Assembly: GCA_019843655.1 (NCBI GenBank)
Contig: JACDQD010000003.1
Coordinates: forward strand, 30,306,224-30,370,223
Source: Lethocerus indicus
Lineage: Eukaryota; Arthropoda; Insecta; Hemiptera; Belostomatidae
Length of the DNA stretch: 64,000 bases
Direction of reading: 5' to 3'
The notes beneath the pieces are model-generated. The model made no database searches. It was not told the DNA's origin and worked only from the letters and a program-made list of their open reading frames with translations. Within the stretch, counting starts at the first letter, position 1. Each line of letters begins with the position of its first letter. Shown in pieces: positions 25,906 to 35,929 of the stretch. The position numbers and the translations under genes are program-made.

Positions 25906-28860
25906 CTCATCGGGCTTGGGTTCATCCTTCCTCGAATGTTCCATTTCCGTATAAAGCACTATCGCGACAAGAAATACGCCCGTTGAGGGTTTTTTCAGTT
26001 AGCGCTTATAAGTGTGGCGCCACACAGCAGAATTTCTGCCGCCACAAATAGCGGCGTCCTCATTCACGCCGCTCAATGAATTTTAGCAAAAGTTCACCGA
26101 TTGAAAAATTCCACAGTCGCCAGAGGTATTTAAAGAGAGGTTGCGGAGGTCCGTCTCAAAAGTTCAACCAAGGCCCCCCCCCACCCGCCTATCTTTCCTT
26201 TGATTCGATTAAAAATTAATCGAAATTATCAATCATCGGCTTTTATTATTGAATTTCTCCCTGCCGCCGGTCGAGGACGCTAATTAAAATAGCGGTGACT
26301 GGGCGGGGGGGGGGGCAGTTAGAAGAGATCTACCACACTTCACCTCCCACTACCTTAGGATCCGGAAATATATTTTATTTATTTAATTCGCTTTTTTTCT
26401 GCCCGGTTCCCCGACCCGTCTTTTCGTCATTTGTGTGAAAGTTTTCACCACGTTGTTGCCTGGATACCGATTCTGGCAAAGCAACTTGGAGCAAGTGGAG
26501 GCGTTCGCTTTGTCAAACGACAAGTTTCCGATTGGAAAAGCCTGTAAAAGGACAGACGAAGACTTAAAGGAGACGTAGGGAAGAGGCGTGGAGTGAGTCG
26601 CCGCAAAGGCGTCGATAGCCTACCGGGTCGTGCTCACGATGGCCTCCCTCCTGGAGCTTCGCGACAGGTGAAACTCAGGTGAAACAATTGATCTGCACAT
26701 GTGCGATCCTGTAGAAGCAATAAGAGTGCCTCGTGACGCTATTACGGCATCACTGTTCCCACTCCGAGGTTTATCCCACCGTCAGTAGACAACGCTTCAT
26801 CCGGCATTGGGTGAAGATCCCCGGCTGGAAATTTTCGATTGGGCTCAATTTGGTAATTCCCTTTATATTGAACAATACAACCGAATCTATTTGCAGACTT
26901 TTGTCTAAATACCGGAAATATTCACTATAAGTACGATTCCACTCAATTAATGTTGGACTCGCTTATCGTATTCGTGATTGGTTAGGTTGTCGTTTTAGCT
27001 TTGAGAACGGACCGCGACTACACTTATCTCTACCGGTCGGTCGGACGGTCGTTATCTCGGTTACCTTTACCGAACGCATTCAAATCAAAGTATATTACCA
27101 TTTTACAAGGGTACGAGAGAGGTGAAAGGTAGGCGTACGTCTCCGGGCTTTCAACGGCGGCTCTCTCTGTTTTTACGCTTCCTGCCGGGTCTGGGACCTT
27201 CGGCGTATTTTCTTCCCGTCCTGGGTAATTCGTCGCCTAGCGGATTCTGCCCTCGGCAAAGCGATCGCGCAATCGTACAACGGACCATTTATCAGCGCGC
27301 CGGCCATCAATCACACGACAAGCTACCGGCCGATTATTGATGGACTCGTGGAAAATTTAATTGAGTCGTCCCCGTCCCCCTTTTTATAACCCCCGCCCCG
27401 CACATTCCGCGCTCATTAGTCACCTGTTGCGCAATAAAAAATAATGCCTATTAGATTATCGTCCGCTCATTCTGACTACATAATCAGTACGCCATTAGCG
27501 AGACTGTTAGTCAACGCCGACGAATATATCGGTAAACAATGTCGTAACGTCTGATAATTTAAACGGGATTCGCGCGGCGTTTGAATTTCGGAATCGCAAA
27601 TAATTCAGTCCGCAGTAGGGATTCACGGGGAACTCGGGATCTTCAGGAATGGATGGGAAAAAAGGATACTTTTTAAATCACCACCTACTACTGTTTACTA
27701 GGCGGGGCGTACCGAATTTCCCTACAGTTAGAATTTAAATAGACGAATTTGAGAAACAGAATAAAGGCGAAAATTCCACTGCGGATCCGGACAAAATGGA
27801 CTCAGCGAGGTTTCTCCCATCGTCAGTAGAGAGCGCGAACGTAACCGCAGCTTTGCTCGGAAACGTTTCGCGAGTACCACGAAGAAACGAGAATGAAATA
27901 AAAACAATAAATACGCTATTGGTGACAGACAATCGTCCATTTGATAATATTCAGGATACTTCTTAGGAAGGTCAGTATGCGTCAGCACTGTTTACTAACG
28001 TGGTTGAGTGGATAGGGCGAGTAATATTGTCCTATTCTTCTCGAGCGCGGAACAAATCTTGATCCTCGGCTTCTTCTATTATATGCGTCTGCGGCCGGCG
28101 CCAACCGAGCACATCTCTCCCGGTTGGGCAACCCGACGCCTCTTCTCTAACCTTTGTGCGCCAAGTTGCAAAAGGGCGGAGATATATTATTGGCCGGGCC
28201 GAGAAGGTCAGGAAGGGAAAAGGAGACGACGATGAGGAGGCGAAGAAGTGGAGGAGGAGGAGACAAATGGGCTTCGGCATTGTGTCCAATTCGAGCGGTT
28301 GCGCAATAAGAAGTGAAAATGTGAAAAGGTCGAATCCGGGCCCTACCGGTACCCGGAGGAATCGGAAGAAATGTTAATTGCCGCCTTTATAATATCGCTA
28401 TCCCAGCCGTGCGTTTCCCAAGTGGTAGACTCTGTCTTCAATAGGGCACTTCTTGTGGGCCCGCAACTCTGAAACAAGAAGTATCCTGAATTGTCTGCGG
28501 GCGATGTGGCGAAGCGCTCCCGTAACATCGAGTACCATCGACTTCGCGTCGGTATGACGTCAGATGCCGGACTCGCGTGCCCAGTCGGCATCGCCAAATA
28601 CGGTACGGAAATATTAATAGTTTCTTCTCTAAAGTGTGTTTCCATATTTGACTGCGGCTCTACACCGGGTATTATTACTAATTGAAAAATTACTGCGAAG
28701 TATTACTTCGTCTTAATTATTTCATCTTCATTCCGAGAATTACTGACAAAGCTATATTCACATATTAAGTGGACAATTCTAAGGATTTGTCCAGATTATA
28801 AAATAGAAACCAATGTTGAAAAGAGACAAATTCAAATCAGAACTCTACACATTTTATAGT
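25906..28860. other. Intergenic, nothing recognised
   Basis: Several moderate open frames (27122-27340, 27728-27988, 28032-28377) overlap frames on the other strand and show no domain or exon structure. A poly-G run lies at 26305-26315. Confidence 0.5.
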
Positions 28861-28863
28861 TAC

Positions 28864-29050
28864 ATTTAGTGACAGAGAGATGAGATGACACTAGCGACGG
28901 AGAATCCACCCATTGATTTTGAGCGCAAGGATTTATGTCGAGAAGCTCCACAAGGATGCCCCACTAGCATCACACGTGCCAAAGTGACTCACACTGCTAC
29001 TGAAGATGGCGAACAGCCGAAACAGGTCTAGCAAAAGACCAAACCAGCGG
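28864..29050 (+). mobile_element. Family A repeat with upstream extension
   Basis: The TTTAGTGACAGAGAGATGAG extension shared with 15213 is followed by GTGCCAAAGTGACTCACAC and the core GCTACTGAAGATGGCGAACA with CCGAAACAGGTCTAGC (28999-29035), then AAAGACCAAACCAGCG, where it is truncated. Confidence 0.8.
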
Positions 29051-29408
29051 ACTATTGTAGAGACGTAGAATTTGTTTCACGCATTGTACTACAGGGAATA
29101 ATATTCGACCGAATAAAGATATTTGCAAATTGTAAACTCGAATCAGGAAGGAATCATGCAGAAATTCAACTCTTCGGAGAGTATACGGCTAGCTGTATTT
29201 GCTGAATATTGATTGGCTGTTGGAAGGGTACGACCTCCGAAATGGTGGCCAGGGGCCAGGCACAGTGTTGTCCTCTACTTCCAATATCATTCACATTTAT
29301 TATAGCCGTTCGTTTCTGACAGAAAAGAGAATCGAAAGTGCCCACAAATAGTTCTCCAGATATTATTAGATAATAACAGATTTGATATTAAATTGTAATA
29401 ACGGCGAT

Positions 29409-29457
<49 letters not shown>

Positions 29458-30195
29458 GGTGATGATACGTTCCTAAACGGGTTTTACGATTTACTGGGTT
29501 TGCAGAGAGTTAAGCCGCCGGTCCGTGGCTGCGTGAAGTTTGTTGCCATTAACGCTGTTTGTGGGACTTCAGTTATAAAACTATAGTGCGGGCTCCAACA
29601 CCCGGTGTCCGACATTATTAGGACGTAAATCCAGCCAAAACTATTGAACAACCAGCGCTTAATTTATTCCTTATTTAGTCCTTATTCGCCGAGCGGTCCA
29701 CACTCGGAGTTCGAAAATGACGAATCCCAACTAATAATATATGTGCGCAAAAATTTACTGTTCGAAAATACGCGAATAATAAACTGTTTACTAAACAATC
29801 TGTACAACAATCTGTCGACTTGTTGCAACCAAAAAAACTGTTCACGGATTTAATTATAATGTGAACTCGGGACCGGTGATTATGGGTTATTATCGTTATT
29901 TATAGGCGGATCCACTAGAGCCAGATAACCTTTCCCGTTTGACCGGCCCTCGGTCGAATATCTGAGGACGACCGGTTCGATCTGCCGCGGTATTACTTCT
30001 CGTTTTAACGTTGTGAAAAAGCGGTTGCGAATTTCTGTAATACAGTGCTGGCAGGATGCTTCATATCGTTACCATCTCGGCAATAAATGCCAGTTGAGGT
30101 AATACTTCCAACTAAGTAAAAAATAAATATGATTTCCCTTTAAAATTTCCGAAAAATAAATTCGCTTTTTCCACACTCGGCATAAAAGTTACCGA
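29051..30195. other. Spacer with (TA)n at 29412-29456
   Basis: Contains a pure TA microsatellite. No gene recognised. Confidence 0.6.
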
Positions 30196-30945
30196 TTAAC
30201 GAGCGCCCCCCTGAGGGTGGTGCGGAAATGTACTTAACTAAAGTTCGTTGGGGGCACTTCCACCGATAAACTAGCGCCCCCTGAGGGTGGTGCGGAAATG
30301 TACTTAACTAAAGTTCGTTGGGTACACTTGCGCCGTTAAACTAGCGCCCGCTGAGGGTGGTGCGGAAATGTACTTAACTAAAGTTCGTTGGGGGCACTTC
30401 CACCGATAAACTAGCGCCCCCTGAGGGTGGTGCGGAAATGTACTTAACTAAAGTTCGTTTGGTGCACTTGTAACAATAAACTAGCGCCCCCTGAGGGTGG
30501 TGCGGAAATGTACTTAACTAAAGTTCGTTGGGTACACTTGCACCGATAAACTAGCGCCCCCTGAGGGTGGTGCGGAAATGTACTTAACTAAAGTTCGTTG
30601 GGGGCACTTGCACCGATAAACTAGCGCCCCCTGAGGGTGGTGCGGAAATGTACTTAACTAAAGTTCGTTGGGTACACTTGCACCGATAAACTAGCGCCCC
30701 CTGAGGGTGGTGCGGAAATGTACTTAACTAAAGTTCGTTTGGTGCACTTGTAACAATAAACTAGCGCCCCCTGAGGGTGGTGCGGAAATGTACTTAACTA
30801 AAGTTCGTTGTGGGCACTTCCACCGATAAACTAGCGCCCCTGAGGGTGGTGCGGAAATGTACTTAACTAAAGTTCGTTGTGGGCACTTCCACCGATAAAC
30901 TAGCGCACCCCTGAGGGTGGTGCGGAAATGTACCTAACTAGATTA
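30196..30945 (+). repeat. 70-bp tandem repeat array, 11 copies
   Basis: The block CTGAGGGTGGTGCGGAAATG starts at 30211, 30281, 30351, 30421, 30491, 30561, 30631, 30701, 30771, 30840 and 30911, giving a 70-bp period with one-base indels near the end. The unit also contains TACTTAACTAAAGTTCGTT and a variable GGGNNCACTTNNACC segment, then GATAAACTAGCGCCCC. The variant TGGTGCACTTGTAACAA recurs four units apart (30460 and 30740), a hint of higher-order structure. The reverse complement forms the array at 61.65 kb. Confidence 0.98.
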
Positions 30946-31020
30946 CTAAAGATAAACTTTTTTTATCCAAAATAAATTTTGGATCAACAGGAAAACTTTT
31001 ATGATCGTAAATACAGAATA
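30946..31020 (+). repeat. Conserved flank of the 70-bp array
   Basis: GGATCAACAGGAAAACTTTT and ATGATCGTAAATACA (30982-31018) also lie beside the array at 61.6 kb (inverted, 61552-61590) and beside the single unit at 49.2 kb (49238-49272). The tandem unit and this flank therefore travel together as one element. Confidence 0.8.
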
Positions 31021-32660
31021 CCAGATAGCCCCTACCAACTTAGATATCGTTATTGTGTCAGCATAATACGATCATTGCAATCGTTAATCTTTCGTGAAAT
31101 CGGTAAAAAGCCCCAGATTAAGTATCTGATGCTACTTGAATTATAAACGCTTTAGTCTAACATCGTGTATATTCCGTATTTATTTTCGGAAAATAGTTGT
31201 ATTATTGGACTTGGGGAAATAAAAGATCGAACTCGACCAGAAAGGAACAGTGGAAACTCTCGGCCACCGGGTTTTTACTTTATTCGAGGTTATCGTAATT
31301 AACTTTTGTTTTCGTTTTTTGGAAAGTCGGGCCGATTATCAATGGCCCCCTACAGATTTTTCAAAAGCTGCTGTTATATAACCTGTTATGGTGGATTGGG
31401 GTCAGTGCCGGGGGGTTACGAGCGTCCGCCGCTATTTCGGATGGCAAAGGTCAAAGGTCGAGTGCAACCGACTCTTGATCGGCCCCACCGATTGTGCACT
31501 ATCACACCTTGGCGCATCAGAAATGTTTTTTTAATGGAGCCGATACAGACCTCCCCGTTATTTATCGATAATCGAGGCTCATAAAAAGAAACGCTGACTA
31601 TATATTTATACAGTAGTTTGCTGATAACTATAAAGTTTATACGGGATGTTGAATGATCGTTACCTTTTTGACATCCTTAACTTCCGGTGGGATCGCGTAA
31701 TACTGTGTGAGGAAACTCGGTTGTTACTATTACAATGTGTGAGCGATATAATGACGTACTTTAGCACGGCATATATTTATATATTATATTAATAAGGATC
31801 TAGAAGTATTACGTTTGCCGAATCCCCAGAAGGAGAGATTGTTTATGTATTTATTGTTCGTATTATTTTACAGACTGCACTGTGATCTGTTGAATGCTAT
31901 TAGTGGCTGGATGGCGAAGAGCTGCAATCTGAGCCCGAACATTGCGAACCTTGGCGGAACGCCAGACAGAATGCTCGAAGAGTGCGTGGAATTTTGAAAC
32001 TGGCCTAAGCACGGAATGATGTAAACTTAACTGTGTTGAATTTTGGCTTCGCTTCCCAACTGCCGACGATAAGCGAAATCGGTAATAATTCGAAGGGCGG
32101 AAACTCTCTGTTGGGATACGACTCTGATTTTGGCTCGACATCCGGACACGACCTTGCCGACCTTTACCAAGTCCCCTCCTTGTACCACAAGACGAATGGC
32201 CGCGTTTCAACTTCCCTTTTCCATATTGGAACCCGTTCAAACACAATTCAAAGGCGCCGGAAGTCGAACGCTAATAGTGATTTAGAAACACGATAAGTAC
32301 TCTATCGCTCGAATCTCTTCTAGACTATCGGCATACTAACACCGAACACAATATAATACGCCAGTATTAGTTGTACAACTGTCCACTTTTAATTTCCAAC
32401 ATTGAACCAAACACTTAACGCGTTATATCACATTACATTTAATGTATGCGTTTGACCGATAAAAACTTGGTCTTGAGTTAGACCTGTTTCGGTTAGCGAG
32501 GAGTGAGGACCCACCTTCTAGAAATGAGGCCCAATAGGTGAGTCTAGACAGGAAGAAGATAGGCCGATGAAAATAGTCACTTTATCGGCCACGTAATTTC
32601 CCCCTACACACTATTATCAAATATTAAGAGGATCACGTTTTATAAGGCACTATACTAAGT
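31021..32660. other. Spacer with unassigned open frames
   Basis: An ACTTCCGGTGGGATCGCGTA copy (31676-31720) matches the left end of the short element at 55304. From 31873 to 32296, long frames are open on both strands (127 codons minus; 60 and 87 codons plus) with an acceptor-like TTATTTTACAG at 31863-31873. No domain is recognised and there is no consistent exon model. A degenerate family A core lies at about 32470-32500. Confidence 0.4.
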
Positions 32661-33045
32661 AATATTTAGGGATATTTAGTGATATTTAGGGATATTTAGG
32701 AACATTTAGTGATATTTAGAGATATTTAGGAACATTTAGGGATATTTAGTGATATTTAAAGGGATTTAGAGATATTTAGTAATATTTATTTAGTGATGTT
32801 AGTGATATTTGAAGGACTCAAGGCTGGAGACCTGAAGAATACTCTTAATTTAATACGGTAGGGATAGCGCGTCTGTGGACAGTACAAGTGACCCGTTACC
32901 GTACTGACAGACCGGTCTGACCGAAACAATCGAGAGGAGACAGAAGATCATGTTATGCTAGCTGTATATTTAGATATTTAGGGATATTTAAAGGGATTTA
33001 GAGATATTTAGTAATATTTAGTAATATTTATTTAGTGATGCTTGT
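32661..33045. repeat. GATATTTAG minisatellite, duplicated around a family A remnant
   Basis: About a dozen 10-11 bp units (GGATATTTAGT variants) at 32661-32800, ending TTATTTAGTGATGTTAGTGA. A near copy of the terminal part recurs at 32968-33045. Between them lies a degenerate family A segment (GACCGGTCTGACCGAAACA, GAGAGGAGACAGAAG) at 32914-32950. Confidence 0.8.
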
Positions 33046-33358
33046 GATATTTGAACCACTTCAGCTTGGAACACCCAAAAATATTTCATATCACTGCTTT
33101 CTTATCGCGTTAGTTTCAAACAAAATTAGCTATTTAATTATCATTATTTAATATTTCGTTCTTAAAAACAAGGGAGACGTTTTTCGCAATTGTGGCCAAT
33201 ACAGAAAGCCCCGTGTTCGCCGGGGAAAGCGAGAATATTTCGCATTTTTTTCCCCATTATAATCCACGCGTTTATCGGGTGTCAATAAATTTCAACCGTA
33301 CGCCACGACCGAATTGCTCAATATTTCATTAATATTAATAAACTGTTTTGTTTTTCAG

Positions 33359-33468
33359 CCGCATACGGTGGACCCTCACCCCCTCCCGCCACGTGTACAG
33401 TGCCGCGGGTACGGCCCCCGGGAATTGGCAAAGACGACCGTCGGGGCCTGAACTTAAATGAACTTTGA
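33359..33468 (+). CDS. Possible terminal coding exon, unassigned
   Basis: A strong acceptor (TTTTGTTTTTCAG ending at 33358) leads into a GC-rich segment in otherwise AT-rich DNA. In one frame it is open for 35 codons (AYGGPSPPPATCTVPRV... ending LNLNEL) and stops at TGA 33466-33468. AATAAATAAATAA follows at about 33488-33500, which could serve as a poly(A) signal. No upstream partner exon was found and the peptide is not recognised, so this is only a candidate. It could equally be a chance acceptor before a GC-rich patch. Confidence 0.25.
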
Positions 33469-33509
33469 TATTTCAAAGTTCAGAAAAAAATAAATAAATA
33501 ATTAAACAT

Positions 33510-34260
33510 TAACATTGTGCCGTTGGACAAAGTTCACGGCGATTAACACTCCCAGGTTTTACGGTCGTTTTACGGCTTCGCGGGGATATCTCGGCGGAAA
33601 ATGGAATAAAAACGTGACATTTTCAAAAACTGTAAACGCTTTTTTGTTCCATTACCGGGATTCCCTTTCGTGTCCGACATCGCATTTAAATTTGTTTCAA
33701 CGACAAGGCCAATTTTCCCGAGCGCCAACCGATGCCAAGAAGTCTTCAACTTCTTGTTACAGTGTTACAAATCGCCTTCTACATTAATTGTAATGCATTC
33801 CTCCGGTATTGAGGTGCGGGCGCCTCTCACTCAGCCTCCGACAGAGATCCTTATTCGGACTTCAAGTCATGATAGGATATCGGCAATTTTTGTATTATTC
33901 AGGAATAAATATTACTCGTTTAACATCAACCGTCGGTCAATAAACATTTTTTTTAGTTAATTGTCTTTTCTGGCCGGCGTGAAAGTTTCGCTCTCAATAC
34001 TGTCCGGAGACTGGTTCTTTAATGGTTCTCTTCATCTTAGGCTGATTCTTGCTGTCTGTTTTTCTCCAAGAACGATCCTCAGAGATACTTTTCCTCGTTT
34101 CCCAGCAAGGGGCCCTATACCGATCCCGTGCCCATTTCAACGAGACTGGTCGATGGGGTTGAAAAACGTCTATATAAATATAAACTGTATACATATACAG
34201 TTTATGTCGTTTACACCTGCATGCCGAGGTGCGGCGTGGGGACGGGCGTTACGTCACGTA

Positions 34261-34264
<4 letters not shown>
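33510..34264. other. Spacer with a family B copy
   Basis: The family B signature with its extension (GTGAAAGTTTCGCTCTCAAT, ACTGGTTCTTTAATGG) lies at 33979-34025. No gene recognised. Confidence 0.5.

Positions 34265-34318
<54 letters not shown>
34265..34318. repeat. (TG)n microsatellite
   Basis: Pure TG run. Confidence 0.97.
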
Positions 34319-34319
<1 letters not shown>

Positions 34320-35624
34320 AACAGGTGCTGCGCATTTACACTCGCAGATTTATGAGCGTGACGACACTTTTATTTAGACGAAATTGAAAAAGCAAACGAC
34401 CGAGTATTGAGGCGCGCCTCAACAAGCGTTAGCTAAGCCCCAATGGAATAGATTGACCGATCCCTTCCAAGTACTTCCAAATTTAAGAGAAAAACAATTT
34501 ATTATTAAGATAAATTTATTGAGAGCGAAACTCTCACAAATACCGCAAGACAAGAAAATGGGAAGAACCGAATGAAAACTGTATCCAAACTAGGCGGTGC
34601 CCGCCTATACATCTGGCAAAGTCCTTCTTCAATTTCGTCCCAAGTCCAGATAAAGCGTATTTCTATAGGATATTCAAAATGTACAGTTGCGTGACAATAT
34701 CCATAAAAGCGATTTCCGTCTTGTTCGCAATACCGGGAAAACCACCTCTCGTATCCAGGAGCGGGCACGATCTACTCTCTGTTTAAGGCCCTCGTTAGGC
34801 GGAGTCTGTCTGCCGTCCCGAGCCAGCACCCAGAAGCTCCGATAACGATGACATTTCGCGCGGACAACGGCGGGCCGCCGTTTATTTATTTACCGACTCC
34901 GGCTCGAATAAAGCTTTCAATGCCCGCCAATGCGCTTGCACAACTTTATAATGCCGATTTAATGTTTTCTGCGGATGTTTTCTTTTTATACGGCAACCAT
35001 AAAAGGGCAACCGACAACATACCAGTGTCATCAATGTCGCAATATTAATGTCAGACCTTAATTTTTCGTGCCTTTTATTCACTGATAACTAGCTTAATTT
35101 GGTCTCGATATTTAACTTGATTTCGTGTCTAACCCCCGAAGACGGAACGAGCTTATGATCCGAAACGTTGTTTGAAGACAAATTCTACAAGGAGTTTTAA
35201 TTTCTTCTTCCGGACTTCGTGACTGGGAGCACTACTAGTGGCCTTTCATTTAATTTATTTTTTTTTTCCATTTAGATTACTATATCTGCGCAACCTGTTC
35301 TGGCGCCACCTCGAGGCATCTTTAGGCGTCTCTTCCTCGGGACCTGAGGTCGGAGAGGGGGAGTACGAAAAATATAGTTCAGACAGGTGGATTTAAGGAT
35401 TTTCCCACTGTTTTCTCCCACAGTCAAATAACGGATTTGAAAGTTTGTCCGAAGTTTACAAATGCTCCACCGTCGTTACTGCCTTCCCGGTCGATTCCTT
35501 TATCGAGAAGAGAGGAAAACGGTGAGGATGAGTTGGAGGAGGAGGAGGAGTTTTATGTAACGCGTAAGACGAAGGTTAACCGACCGAAAGTGAGAGTGGG
35601 CTTTTAGCGTCTGGTAGAAGACCG

Positions 35625-35628
<4 letters not shown>
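34319..35628. other. Spacer; Penelope-like terminal motif at 35143-35180
   Basis: CCCCGAAGACGGAACGAGCT with GATCCGAAACGTTG at 35143-35174 has the same layout as the family A core (GAAGA, one base, GGA...TCC, GAAAC) but is otherwise a different sequence. A reverse family B signature lies at 34518-34537. No gene recognised. Confidence 0.45.

Positions 35629-35661
<33 letters not shown>
35629..35661. repeat. (GA)n tract upstream of a core promoter
   Basis: A GA run lying 125-157 bp upstream of the TATA box at 35786. GA tracts at this distance from arthropod promoters can bind GAGA-type factors; whether it does so here is inference. Confidence 0.9.
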
Positions 35662-35663
<2 letters not shown>

Positions 35664-35785
35664 TGGATGGCCGGGGGAAAAACTGGAAATGGAAGGAGAC
35701 AGAGAGATGGAGTGAGAGGAGAGGGATGAGATTGTAAGATGCTAATGGGGTACTTTGTTGTGGTGGTGGGGGAGTAGACTGGAGG

Positions 35786-35819
35786 TATATAACTACAACA
35801 GCGGCCACACGTTTCAGCT
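35786..35819 (+). promoter_or_regulatory. Core promoter: TATA box and initiator
   Basis: TATATAA at 35786-35792 is followed 30 bp later by TTTCAGCTC (35812-35820), close to the arthropod TCAGT initiator, placing the start site at about A35816. A noncoding exon with a consensus donor follows. This is the most likely promoter of the cuticle protein gene downstream. Confidence 0.6.
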
Positions 35820-35929
35820 CTTGTTGTTACAAGTTACAAGTGTTCCGTTCTGTGCACAACAGTTCATCCCTGTGATAACCACCGCGCGGGGCCTCTATTT
35901 ACAACCCTTATTATCTATCGTTCATTAAG
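35816..35929 (+). other. Putative 5' untranslated exon of the cuticle gene
   Basis: From the predicted start at 35816 to AAG|GTGAGT (donor GT at 35930-35931). The 114-bp exon has no ATG-initiated frame of useful length. The next good plus-strand acceptor followed by a start codon is at 40060-40061, giving an intron of about 4.1 kb. A long first intron after a short leader exon is common in insect cuticle protein genes. The connection is inferred, not proven. Confidence 0.5.

Noticed and set aside
30196..30945. Regular direct repeats like a CRISPR array
   Set aside because: The 70-bp units are contiguous with no unique spacers, and the genome is eukaryotic. It is a satellite.
31815..32296. 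Acceptor-like site and overlapping frames on both strands
   Set aside because: The sequence is not recognised, the frames conflict with each other, and no donor partner or poly(A) signal supports an exon.
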